From: CAKZLS01 sp963701445
GTDB lineage: Bacteria > Pseudomonadota > Alphaproteobacteria > Rhodospirillales > Defluviicoccaceae
Length of the DNA: 64,000 nucleotides
Direction of reading: 5' to 3'
Assembly: GCA_963701445.1 (NCBI GenBank)
Contig: CAVPAM010000016.1
Coordinates: forward strand, 4,166-68,165
The notes under the pieces are model-generated. The model made no database searches. It saw only the letters and a list, made by a program, of their open reading frames with translations, and was not told where the DNA came from. Position numbers and translations under genes: made by a program. How positions within the stretch are numbered: position 1 is the stretch's first letter; each line of letters starts with the position of its first letter. Shown here in pieces: positions 25,823 through 33,944 of the stretch.

Positions 25823-27421
25823 CTATTCCTTCAGGTCGACGCCGTTGAAGATATGGCCGCCGAACGGGTCGATTCTGAAGTCATCCACTTCCTTGCGCAT
25901 GGGCTGGAACACCACCGAGTGCGCGATGGTCACCCAGGGGGCTTCCTCCTTGAAGATCACCTGGGCTTGCTCGTAAAGTTCCGTGCGTTTGTCCACGTCG
26001 CTGGTGAGTTTCGCCTGGACGATCAGGTCCTCGAACGGCTGGTGGCACCAACGCGCGCGGTTGGGTCCGTCCTTGGCGCCCTCGCAGCCCAGCAGGACAT
26101 TGAGGAAGTTGTCGGGGTCGCCATTGTCTCCGGTCCACCCGAGCATCACGGTCTGGTGTTCGCCCTGTTTAGAGCGCTTGAGGTATTCGCCCCATTCGTA
26201 GGTGACGATCTTGGCCTTGACGCCGACCTTCTCCCAGTCGGCCTGGATCATCTCCGCCATGCGCCGGGCGTTGGGGTTGTAGGGCCGCTGGACCGGCATG
26301 GCCCAGATGTCGGTCTCGAACCCCTCGGGATAACCGGCGTCCGCCAGCAGCTTCTTGGCCGCCGCCGGATCGTACTTGTAGTCCACGATGTCTTCGTTAT
26401 ACGACCAGATGGTCGGCGGAATGGGGTTCTTGGCCTTCTTGCCGGCGCCGAGATAGATGGCGTCGATAATGGCGTCCTTGTTGATCGCCATGTTGAGCGC
26501 CTGGCGCACGCGCTTGTCGTCGAACGGCTTTTTCTCGGTGTTGAATGCGAGATAGCCGACGTTGAGGCCTTCCTTCTCCAGGACCTTGAGTGCCGGATCC
26601 GCCTTCATGGCCTCGAGGTCGGCCGGATTGGGATAGGGCATCAGATGGCATTCGCCGGCCTTGAGCTTGGCGTAGCGCACGGCGGCATCCGGCGTGATGC
26701 TGAACACCAGGGTATCGATGGGCGGCTTGCCGCCCCAGTAGTCCGGGTTGGCCTTGTAACGGATGACCGCGTCCTTCTGATAGTTCACAAGCTGGAACGG
26801 GCCGGTGCCGACGGGGTTCTGGTCGATGTTGTCGGGGGTGCCGGCGGCGCGCATCTTGTCGGCGTACTCGGCCGAGAGAATCGAGGCGAACTGCATGCCG
26901 AGGTTGGCGATGAACGGCGCCTCCGGCTGGTTGAGAACGAAGCGGACGGTGTGATCATCGACCTTTTCGATACTCTTGATCAGGGCCGGCATGTTCATGC
27001 TGTTGTAGTATTCGTACTGGCCGCCGGAGAGCTTGTGATCGGGATGATTGGGGTCTCCCTGGCGATTGAAGCTGTAGAGCACGTCGTCGGCGTTGAAGTC
27101 CCGGGTCGGCGTGAAGTCCTTAGTCGTGTGAAACTTGACGCCCTTGCGCAGGTTGAAGGTGTAGGTCAGGCCGTCGTCGGACACCTCCCAGGACTCGGCG
27201 AGGCCGGGAACGATCTTGGTCGTGCCCCGATCGAACTGGACGAGCTGATTGAAGATGTTCCGGGCCGTGGCGTCGAAGGTGGTTCCCGAGGTGTAGAGCG
27301 AGGGGTTGAAGCCCTCGGGGCTTCCTTCCGAGCAAAAGACGAAGGTCTTGGCATGCGCGACGCCCGCCAGACCGAGTGCCGCGGCGACGCCCAGCGCGGC
27401 GCCCACCAATCGAATGGTCAT
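25823..27421 (-). CDS. dppA: Dipeptide-binding protein DppA-like (SBP family 5)
   Basis: A 532-residue periplasmic receptor. Start ATG 27421 follows GGGGAGAAACCAG; residues 1-23 are a signal peptide (GVAHAK). SBP_bac_5 signatures: KTFVFCSEGSPEGFNPSLYT at the mature N-terminus, GLTYTFNLRKGVKFH, NPVGTGPFQLVNYQKD and VRQALNMAINKDAII. Cys residues at the start and in LLGCEGAKDG may form the disulfides seen in DppA. First gene of the dppABCDF operon; it likely binds di- or oligopeptides (possibly haem or ALA, as some DppA do). Confidence 0.93.
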   Translation of the reverse strand: MTIRLVGAALGVAAALGLAGVAHAKTFVFCSEGSPEGFNPSLYTSGTTFDATARNIFNQLVQFDRGTTKIVPGLAESWEVSDDGLTYTFNLRKGVKFHTTKDFTPTRDFNADDVLYSFNRQGDPNHPDHKLSGGQYEYYNSMNMPALIKSIEKVDDHTVRFVLNQPEAPFIANLGMQFASILSAEYADKMRAAGTPDNIDQNPVGTGPFQLVNYQKDAVIRYKANPDYWGGKPPIDTLVFSITPDAAVRYAKLKAGECHLMPYPNPADLEAMKADPALKVLEKEGLNVGYLAFNTEKKPFDDKRVRQALNMAINKDAIIDAIYLGAGKKAKNPIPPTIWSYNEDIVDYKYDPAAAKKLLADAGYPEGFETDIWAMPVQRPYNPNARRMAEMIQADWEKVGVKAKIVTYEWGEYLKRSKQGEHQTVMLGWTGDNGDPDNFLNVLLGCEGAKDGPNRARWCHQPFEDLIVQAKLTSDVDKRTELYEQAQVIFKEEAPWVTIAHSVVFQPMRKEVDDFRIDPFGGHIFNGVDLKE

Positions 27422-27599
27422 CTGGTTTCTCCCCACTTGTTTTATTGATCCCGTTGGACCGCAAAAGCCTTCAGGTATCTGCGAATAAGCGAGTTTGACC
27501 TTTTCGGGGGGACCACGCAAGACCGACATGGCGTCGATCGCCAGATCCCGGCGCGAGGAGATCGCGAAACTGCGCGATCCAAGGACGAAAAAAACGGAC

Positions 27600-27633
27600 A
27601 AAAAAACGGGGCGCCGTTTCGGGCGCCCCGTTT
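27600..27633 (-). terminator. Intrinsic terminator of OmpA-type lipoprotein copy 1
   Basis: GGGGCGCC-GTTTC-GGGCGCCCC hairpin; on the minus strand it is followed by a run of seven T. The same hairpin is duplicated after copy 2 (28661-28697). Confidence 0.85.
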
Positions 27634-27664
27634 CCGGTCTTTTGGACCGGTGATCGTCCGGAGA

Positions 27665-28513
27665 TTACATGGACGGCTTGTTCACGATGATCTCCGCGCG
27701 ACGGTTCTGCGGCTCGGCCACACCGTCGCCGGTGGGAACGAGGAGATCCTCCTCACCGCGGGATTCGGCGGTGATGACGCCGGTGAAGCCGGCCGCCATG
27801 AGCTGAGCGGCAACCGCGTCGGCCCGCTGCTGGCCAAGACGCATGTTGAACGCCGCGGAGCCGACGGTGTCGGTGTTACCGATCACCGTGATGGCGGTGC
27901 CGGGCGCGGTGGCGCCGGAGGCGGCCGCGTTCACGATGTCGACGGCTTCGGGTGTCAGGCTGTACTTGGCGAAGTCGAAGAACACGAGATAGCTTCCCGG
28001 AGGAACGGCCGCGACGGGCGCGGGCGCCAGGGCGGCTTCGACCTTGGCCATGGACTCGTTGAAGCTGTCACGGCAATAGGCCCGGTCTTCTTCCTGGAAG
28101 GGCCAGTTTTCCTCGGCTTCCTGCATCCAGCAGTCGAGCATCACCTGGGCGTTGGCGGTGTCGGCGGGAGCGACGGACGCCGCGCCTTGGCCGAGCGCCG
28201 AATTCAGGCGTTGGCTGGCGGCCGAAATCTCGCCCGCGTACTCGGCCGGAATGTTGTAGCTGCCCATGTCGGGCGCCGGCACGTTCTCGCCGGCGGCCGC
28301 CGACATGGAACTGCGCGCGAACCGGTCGGAATCACGGTAATCGCCTTCACCGTATTCCCAATTGGTCAGGGTGAGATAACCCTTCGACAACTCGGCGGTG
28401 TAACCGGAGCCGGAAGGGGTCATCTTTTGCGCTCTTTGCCTTTCGGTGCCCGTGCAGGCGACAACCGTGACCGCGGTCAGGGCCACAACGCAAAACTTCA
28501 TAACGCCATTCAT
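27665..28513 (-). CDS. OmpA-family lipoprotein, copy 1
   Basis: A 282-residue protein; ATG 28513 (MNGVMKFCVV) chosen since GGAG lies nine bases upstream and the paralogue starts identically. Lipobox VVAC places the lipidated Cys at 20. The middle part (GENVPAPDMGSYNIPAEYAG, CWMQEAEENWPFQEEDR) is unassigned. The C-terminal half is an OmpA-like domain: VFFDFAKYSLTPEAV, TVIGNTDTVGSAAFNMRLGQ, QRADAVAAQLMAAG, NRRAEIIV. It likely binds peptidoglycan while anchored in the outer membrane. From about residue 78 on it is identical to copy 2 except one residue (Ser/Phe in FNE-MAKVE). Confidence 0.87.
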   Translation of the reverse strand: MNGVMKFCVVALTAVTVVACTGTERQRAQKMTPSGSGYTAELSKGYLTLTNWEYGEGDYRDSDRFARSSMSAAAGENVPAPDMGSYNIPAEYAGEISAASQRLNSALGQGAASVAPADTANAQVMLDCWMQEAEENWPFQEEDRAYCRDSFNESMAKVEAALAPAPVAAVPPGSYLVFFDFAKYSLTPEAVDIVNAAASGATAPGTAITVIGNTDTVGSAAFNMRLGQQRADAVAAQLMAAGFTGVITAESRGEEDLLVPTGDGVAEPQNRRAEIIVNKPSM

Positions 28514-28660
28514 AGTAAACATCTCCAAATCAAATTCCGACCGCGCCGATCAGCCAGCCGTGCAAAAGGGAACGAGTGTGTTGGTTCGGGTTTGAACAGT
28601 AGAAAGAGAATTTTGCAAGCCTTTTAATACCCGATCCGAACGTTTTCAGGCAGAAACGGA

Positions 28661-28697
28661 CAAAAAAAACGGGGCGCCGTTTCGGGCGCCCCGTTTC
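28661..28697 (-). terminator. Intrinsic terminator of OmpA-type lipoprotein copy 2
   Basis: Same GGGGCGCC/GGGCGCCCC hairpin as at 27600-27633, with eight T on the minus-strand 3' side. It separates the two paralogues into independent transcripts. Confidence 0.85.
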
Positions 28698-28727
28698 CGG
28701 TCTTTTGGACCGGCGATCGTCCGGAGA

Positions 28728-29573
28728 TTACATGGACGGCTTGTTCACGATGATCTCCGCGCGACGGTTCTGCGGTTCGGCCACACCGTCACCGGTGGGA
28801 ACGAGCAGATCTTCCTCACCGCGGGATTCGGCGGTGATGACGCCGGTGAAGCCGGCCGCCATGAGCTGAGCGGCAACGGCGTCGGCCCGCTGCTGGCCAA
28901 GACGCATGTTGAACGCCGCGGAGCCGACGGTGTCGGTGTTACCGATCACCGTGATGGCGGTGCCGGGCGCGGTGGCGCCGGAGGCGGCCGCGTTCACGAT
29001 GTCGACGGCTTCGGGTGTCAGGCTGTACTTGGCGAAGTCGAAGAACACGAGATAGCTTCCCGGAGGAACGGCCGCGACGGGCGCGGGCGCCAGGGCGGCT
29101 TCGACCTTGGCCATGAACTCGTTGAAGCTGTCACGGCAATAGGCCCGGTCTTCTTCCTGGAAGGGCCAGTTTTCCTCGGCTTCCTGCATCCAGCAGTCGA
29201 GCATCACCTGGGCGTTGGCGGTGTCGGCGGGAGCGACGGACGCCGCGCCTTGGCCGAGCGCCGAATTCAGGCGTTGGCTGGCGGCCGAAATCTCGCCCGC
29301 GTACTCGGCCGGAATGTTGTAGCTGCCCATGTCGGGCGCCGGCACGTTCTCGCCGCCGCTTGCCGCCATGGATTTGCGCGCGAACCGGTCGGAATCACGG
29401 TAATCGCCTTCACCGTATTCCCAGCCGGATGTCTGAAGGTAGCCCCGGGACAATTCGCCCTGGTACCCCTGATCCGAAGACACGGCTCTCTGGGCATTTT
29501 GGCGCTGGGTGCCGCAGGCAGCCAGCGTAACCGCGGCGAGAGCCACCACGGAAAACTTCATAAGACCATTCAT
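28728..29573 (-). CDS. OmpA-family lipoprotein, copy 2
   Basis: A 281-residue paralogue of copy 1 with lipobox LAAC (Cys20). The first about 75 residues differ (GTQRQNAQRAVSSDQGYQGE against copy 1), while the remainder matches residue for residue apart from one Ser/Phe change, as do the 3' flank and terminator. That mosaic suggests tandem duplication followed by gene conversion of the 3' part, with the secreted N-terminal region free to diverge. Function as for copy 1: OmpA-domain cell-wall anchoring. Confidence 0.87.
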   Translation of the reverse strand: MNGLMKFSVVALAAVTLAACGTQRQNAQRAVSSDQGYQGELSRGYLQTSGWEYGEGDYRDSDRFARKSMAASGGENVPAPDMGSYNIPAEYAGEISAASQRLNSALGQGAASVAPADTANAQVMLDCWMQEAEENWPFQEEDRAYCRDSFNEFMAKVEAALAPAPVAAVPPGSYLVFFDFAKYSLTPEAVDIVNAAASGATAPGTAITVIGNTDTVGSAAFNMRLGQQRADAVAAQLMAAGFTGVITAESRGEEDLLVPTGDGVAEPQNRRAEIIVNKPSM

Positions 29574-29819
29574 ACCTAATTCCTCCCTAGATCCAACTCA
29601 CGAACATGGTCGACCAATTCACTAATCCTTCCCTAGCGTTACACTCTAGCCCACGATGCCAAGTGTTCCAAGAAACATCTACTTTACCGCGATAGCAACG
29701 TTAGCGGCACACCTGCGTAATATCGTGCCCACAAACCCCTATCGCACCCAACATCCCTCCACCGACCACGCACCGGGCTTAAATAACGCGGCACCACTCC
29801 CAGTGCGAGATCATTTACG

Positions 29820-30284
29820 TTACTGCTTCAACTCTTTCTTTGCATCTTCCGCGCCTTTCTCAACGCTCTCGGCCGCGTCCTTGACGGCCTCATCGGCCTT
29901 TTCCTTGGCCTCCTCGGCGGCTTCCTCGGCCTTGTCCGCCGCGTCTTCGGCGGCTTCCTCAGCCTTGTTGGCCGCGTCACTGGCCGCGTCCTTCGCATCC
30001 TCGGCGGCCTCGGTGGCTTGTTCCTTGGCCTCCTCGGCGGTGCTTTCCGCCGGTTCGGTCACTTTCTTCATGGCGTCTTCGGCGGCTTTCTGCGCTTCCT
30101 CGACCTTTTTCTCCGCCGAGTCAGCGGCGCTCTTCACCGCTTCCTGCGTATCCTTGACCGCCTCGTCGATTTTCTTTCCCGCCTTCTCGGCCGCGTTTTC
30201 TTCCTCGCACGCGCCCAAAACGGCCGCCGACGCTAGAACCATCGCGATACCAAGGTGTCGAGCGGCGCTTCCAATCTTAAACAT
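29820..30284 (-). CDS. Ala/Glu/Lys-rich repetitive-helix lipoprotein
   Basis: A 154-residue protein; ATG 30284 with GGAGACAAAATTTG upstream. The signal peptide ends in lipobox LGAC (Cys26 or so), then EEENAAEKAGKKIDEAVKD. The whole mature part is made of 11-residue-like helical repeats rich in Ala, Glu, Lys and Asp (AEDAKDAASDAANKAEEAAE), resembling LEA/apolipoprotein-type amphipathic helices. Such proteins may cover membranes or protect against stress, but no family function is established. It stands alone between the OmpA lipoproteins and the pentapeptide gene. Confidence 0.75.
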   Translation of the reverse strand: MFKIGSAARHLGIAMVLASAAVLGACEEENAAEKAGKKIDEAVKDTQEAVKSAADSAEKKVEEAQKAAEDAMKKVTEPAESTAEEAKEQATEAAEDAKDAASDAANKAEEAAEDAADKAEEAAEEAKEKADEAVKDAAESVEKGAEDAKKELKQ

Positions 30285-30788
30285 CAAATTTTGTCTCCAA
30301 CATCATCATGTAATCAACAGGTGTTCTACTTGCCTGCTACCAGAATTTACAGAACCGACCATCTTGATGGCCAATCCGTGACATAACTTGGGCCATTCGG
30401 GAATGACGCCCCAACCCCTGAATGCGTTGCCTTCGGCGCGCCAACCGAAATAGACGAACGTGACTTCGTTACCACAGCATAATGGGGTTTTGTAAAGCGT
30501 AATTAGGTATTTGTAGGCTTCAGAGGCCGATTTTTGACTTTTTCCGAGGGGGATGTTGCGCAAAAGACACTATACGGGGCAAGGATGCGACGATACGGGA
30601 ACGGGGCGGATAGTGGAGCCGCGCGGGGACGAGCACGGCGCAACGATCTCGCGGATGGTCGAGCCGTTTGCTTGGGATCGCAAGGAAATGTTCTGCCCCC
30701 GCGTCAGTTCTTTCTGGCCGAGCACCGATGCTGTCCGTTATAATTTTGTGGATAAAAAATTCAATCGGTGCTCGGGGTATTGAACGAC
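30285..30788. other. Intergenic stretch before the pentapeptide gene
   Basis: About 500 bases of lower GC. Small frames on both strands (minus 30306-30563, plus 30553-30783) lack domain signatures and ribosome-binding sites and are not called. The right end holds a TATAAT box inside a 12-bp inverted repeat (30718-30775). Confidence 0.5.
30718..30775 (+). promoter_or_regulatory. TATAAT promoter box enclosed by a perfect 12-bp inverted repeat
   Basis: CCGAGCACCGAT (30718-30729) and ATCGGTGCTCGG (30764-30775) are perfect complements 34 bases apart. Between them lies a consensus -10 TATAAT at 30739-30744, about 45 bases before ATG 30789; no good -35 is visible. The arms could be operator half-sites or form a hairpin. 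It probably controls the pentapeptide gene. Confidence 0.6.
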
Positions 30789-31382
30789 ATGAAGGATGAT
30801 TACGGAAAGCAGGGCCTAGAAGACGTGGCGCCGTCGTCGCTGCAATCACACGGTTCGGGCCGCCACGCCGTATCGACGGCAAGGCTCAAGGCGATCATGG
30901 AGCGTCACGAGTCCTGGGTCGGGTCGGGATGGGAAATGGGACAGAAAGCCGATCTGCACCGCGCCGACCTGCATCGCGCCAACCTTCGCGGGGCGCTTCT
31001 GCTGGATGCCGATCTCCATCGCGCCGACCTGCATGGCGCCGACCTCGAGGACGCGGACCTCGACGGCGCCGATCTGCACGAGGCCGATCTGCACCGCGCG
31101 GATCTGCATGGCGCCGAACTGCGCTGGGCCGATCTTCACGACGCCGACCTGCATAACGCCGACCTCAGTGGCGCCATCCTGCGCGAGGCCGATCTGCATC
31201 GCGCCGATCTTCACGGCGCCGACCTGAACGACGCCGATCTGACGGATACGGATCTGCGGGGCGCGAACCTCAGCGGGGCCAAGGGGCTAACGGCGTCGCA
31301 AATCATGGGCGCTTCCTGCGATCCCGGCACGCGGTTGCCCGCGAATTTGAAAGGTCCTGTATCTCGGAGCGACGAACAGTAG
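30789..31382 (+). CDS. Pentapeptide-repeat protein
   Basis: A 197-residue protein. After a 50-residue leader, roughly residues 55-165 consist of about 20 A(D/N)LxX pentapeptides, nearly all of the type ADLHR/ADLHG (for example ADLHRADLHGADLEDADLDG), predicted to form a right-handed quadrilateral beta helix. The tail GLTASQIMGASCDPGTRLP resembles the C-terminal cap seen in other members. Such helices mimic DNA in Qnr-type gyrase protectors, but most members have unknown roles. The His at the variable position in most repeats gives an unusual His-rich face. Alternative GTG start at 30768. Confidence 0.85.
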   Translation: MKDDYGKQGLEDVAPSSLQSHGSGRHAVSTARLKAIMERHESWVGSGWEMGQKADLHRADLHRANLRGALLLDADLHRADLHGADLEDADLDGADLHEADLHRADLHGAELRWADLHDADLHNADLSGAILREADLHRADLHGADLNDADLTDTDLRGANLSGAKGLTASQIMGASCDPGTRLPANLKGPVSRSDEQ

Positions 31383-31415
31383 GAGGCGGCGCGGGTCCCG
31401 CCGCTTTCGTTACCG

Positions 31416-32199
31416 TTACGCGGACGGCGGCGTGGCGAGGGCGCACCACACGGGGGTGTGGTCGGACGCTTTTTCCCAGCCCCTCGGCGTACGGTCGATA
31501 CCGGAATCTTCCAACCGGTCGGCCGCGCGCGGCGACAGCAGAAGGTGATCGATGCGAAGGCCGCGGTCGGCGTCCCAGGATCCGCCCCGGTAATCCCACC
31601 AGGTGTAACGGCCGGTCTCCGGCGAAACGGCGCGAATGGCGTCGGTCAATCCGAGGTGAACGATCTTGCGATAGGCGGCGCGAGACTCCGGCCGGCACAG
31701 GGCGTCGTCGCGCCAGCGCGCCGGATCGTAAACATCCCCGTCGTCCGGGGCCACGTTGTAGTCGCCGCCGAGGACAAAGGGATCCTCGGACGCCAGCAGC
31801 GATTTCACATGGACGCAGAGACGTTCCATCCACGCCAACTTGTAGGCGAACTTGTCGCTGTCCACGGGGTTACCGTTGGGCAGATAGATGGACGCGACCC
31901 GAATCCCGGCGGTGAAGACCTCGATGTAGCGCGCCTGAGGGTCCGTGTCGCCGCCGGGAAGCGCCGTTTCGAGGACGTCCATGGGGCGCTTCGACAGCAC
32001 CGCCACGCCGTTGTAGGTCTTTTGCCCGGCGACGGCGCAATTGTAACCGAGGTCGCCGATCTCCAGGGCCGGAAACGTCGTCGTCGGTGGTTTTCGTTTC
32101 CTGCAGGAGCACCACGTCGGGCGCCGCGTCCTTCAGCCATGCAAGGAGGTGCGGCAACCTCGCCTTGATGGAGTTGACGTTCCAGGTGGCGATCCGAAT
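31416..32199 (-). pseudogene. xth: Exodeoxyribonuclease III (one frameshift, apparent ATT start)
   Basis: Encodes an XthA-type AP endonuclease/3'-exonuclease of base-excision repair, about 260 codons. Conserved motifs: IRIATWNVNSIKAR at the N-terminus, DVVLLQETK (metal Glu), FVLGGDYNVAPDDGDVYDP, YTWWDYRGG, LRIDHLLLSP and SDHTPVWCAL (catalytic His). The frame changes once near 32076, where one surplus base sits in a GACGACGACG run between QETKTTDDD and FPALEIGDLGYN. No ATG, GTG or TTG precedes the conserved IRIATW in frame after the erpA stop, so the start appears to be ATT 32197-32199 unless that base is wrong. It follows erpA by about 50 bases. Confidence 0.83.
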
Positions 32200-32250
32200 C
32201 GAGGATTTCGCGGTCGGGCGATCCTGGGGGGCAGCGGCTTGTTCCGCGCG

Positions 32251-32607
32251 TCAGACGGAGAACGACGACCCGCAGCCGCACGTGGACGAGGCGTTCGGGT
32301 TCTTGATGGAGAAATACGACCCGATCAGATCCTCGACGAAGTCCACTTCGGAGTCCTTGAGAAGATCCAGCGATACCTCGTCGATGACCACCGCGACGCC
32401 GTCCCGTTCGAAAACGCGGTCGTCGTCGTTGCGCTGGTCGTCGAGGCTGAAGCCGTATTGAAACCCCGAACAGCCGCCGCCGGACACCGCGACGCGAAAC
32501 ACCAGGTCGTCGCGGCCTTCGTCCGCGATCAACTTGGCGATTCGCTTGGCGGCATTCTCGGTGATGCCGATGACCGCCTGTTCGCTCGTTGCCACATCTT
32601 CGAGCAT
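32251..32607 (-). CDS. erpA: Iron-sulfur cluster insertion protein ErpA (A-type carrier)
   Basis: A 118-residue HesB/IscA-family carrier; ATG 32607 chosen (MLEDVATSEQ). The three cluster-ligand cysteines are present: one in VSGGGCSGFQYGF and two in STCGCGSSFSV at the C-terminus. It transfers [Fe-S] clusters to apo-enzymes. It is divergent from dgt; this erpA/xth/dgt arrangement is common in alphaproteobacteria. Confidence 0.93.
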   Translation of the reverse strand: MLEDVATSEQAVIGITENAAKRIAKLIADEGRDDLVFRVAVSGGGCSGFQYGFSLDDQRNDDDRVFERDGVAVVIDEVSLDLLKDSEVDFVEDLIGSYFSIKNPNASSTCGCGSSFSV

Positions 32608-32762
32608 GACCGTTCCTTTCGCTCGTCCGCGCCCGCTAACGGGGCTCATACCCTTTGTTTATGTAGCCGTTGGCGATCGCTTGTCAAACCTCCAGGACGG
32701 GTCGCCGGGGGCCGCGGGAAACCGTCGTTGCCTGAAGCGGTGACCGTGGGTACGCTCGCGGC

Positions 32763-33944
32763 ATGACCGCCATGGAGAATTTGGCGCCGTGGGCATGCAC
32801 ACCCGCCAGCAGTCGCGGCCGCCTCCATCCCGAACGCGAAAGCGAGACCCGGACCTGTTTTCAGCGGGACCGCGACCGCATCATTCACTCGGCCGCGTTC
32901 CGAAGGTTGGAATACAAGACCCAGGTCTTCGTCAACCACGAGGGCGACTTTTTCCGGACGCGCCTGACCCACAGCCTCGAAGTGTCCCAGATCGCCCGGT
33001 CCATGTGCCGCAGCCTCGGTCTCAACGAGGATCTGGCGGAGGCATTGGCGCTGGCCCACGACCTCGGCCACCCGCCGTTCGGCCACGCCGGCGAGGACGC
33101 GTTGCGCGAGATGATGGAGCCCTACGGCGGCTTCGATCACAACGCGCAGAGCCTGCGCATCGTCACGGGCCTGGAACGCCGCTACGCCGAGTTCGACGGA
33201 CTGAACCTCACTTGGGAGACGCTGGAAGGCGTGGTCAAGCACAACGGACCGCTGGTGGGACCGGGCATCGACCGGGCACTTCCCCAGGCGATCGCGGAGT
33301 ACAACGCCGGGCACGACCTCGAACTCGACACGTTCGCCAGCGCGGAAGCGCAGGTGGCGTCGCTGTCCGACGACATCGCCTACAACAACCACGACATCGA
33401 CGACGGACTGCGGGCGGGTCTGTTCAGCGTCGACGATCTCGCGAACGTTCCCCTGGTGGGGCCGATGTTCGAGGAGGTGAGACGGACCTACCCGGGGCTG
33501 GAGACGTCGCGGCTGATCCATGAGTCCGTGCGCCGCCTGATCGGCCACATGGTGAACGACCTGGTCAACGAGAGCCGCCGCCGGCTGCGGGCGGCAAACC
33601 TCGCGGGTCCGGAGGATATCCGTCGGTTCGGCGGTCCGACGGTGGCTTTTTCGGCGGAGATGCAGGAAAACGACCGGGCGTTGAAGGATTTCCTGTTCGA
33701 GAACATGTACCGGCACTACAAGCTCAACCGCATGACCAGTAAGGCGCGGCGCCTCGTGAAGGATCTTTTCCAGTTGCTTGTCGATGAACCCGAATGCCTG
33801 CCCACCGAATGGCGCCGGAGGACGGGCGCGCCGAACTCGGTCGAAACCGCCCGGGTCGTGGCCGACTACGTGGCGGGGATGACGGACCGCTACGCGTCCG
33901 ACGAATACCGGCGTCTGTTCGACGTCCAATCGAGGATTTCATGA
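32763..33944 (+). CDS. dgt: Deoxyguanosinetriphosphate triphosphohydrolase-like protein
   Basis: A 393-residue HD-domain protein of the short type-2 dGTPase family. Signature residues: FRRLEYKTQVFVNHEGD, RLTHSLEVSQIAR (first His), LALAHDLGHPPFGHAGEDAL (HD pair) and DDIAYNNHDIDDGLRAG (metal Asp). It hydrolyses dNTPs to deoxynucleoside and triphosphate, controlling dNTP pools. Its stop overlaps the argS start by ATGA, the usual order in the group. Confidence 0.92.
   Translation: MTAMENLAPWACTPASSRGRLHPERESETRTCFQRDRDRIIHSAAFRRLEYKTQVFVNHEGDFFRTRLTHSLEVSQIARSMCRSLGLNEDLAEALALAHDLGHPPFGHAGEDALREMMEPYGGFDHNAQSLRIVTGLERRYAEFDGLNLTWETLEGVVKHNGPLVGPGIDRALPQAIAEYNAGHDLELDTFASAEAQVASLSDDIAYNNHDIDDGLRAGLFSVDDLANVPLVGPMFEEVRRTYPGLETSRLIHESVRRLIGHMVNDLVNESRRRLRAANLAGPEDIRRFGGPTVAFSAEMQENDRALKDFLFENMYRHYKLNRMTSKARRLVKDLFQLLVDEPECLPTEWRRRTGAPNSVETARVVADYVAGMTDRYASDEYRRLFDVQSRIS

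Larger units (their letters stand above)
27598..29390 (-). repeat. Tandem duplication of terminator plus OmpA-lipoprotein 3' region
   Basis: Segments 27598-28325 and 28660-29385 are almost identical over about 725 bases, covering the terminator hairpin, the stop region and the C-terminal three quarters of each gene. The spacing between equivalent points is about 1063 bases. Identity ends inside the N-terminal coding region. Confidence 0.85.

Noticed and set aside
25817..27448. 543-codon plus-strand frame opposite dppA
   Set aside because: Antisense to a complete binding-protein gene with signal peptide and ribosome-binding site; composition is that of a shadow frame.
29656..30381. Ser/Ala-rich plus-strand frame of 241 codons
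   Set aside because: It is the antisense of the Ala/Glu/Lys-rich lipoprotein, whose repeats keep this strand open.
30306..30563. 85-codon minus-strand frame (and 30553-30783 plus)
   Set aside because: No domain, weak start and low conservation signals; more likely intergenic.
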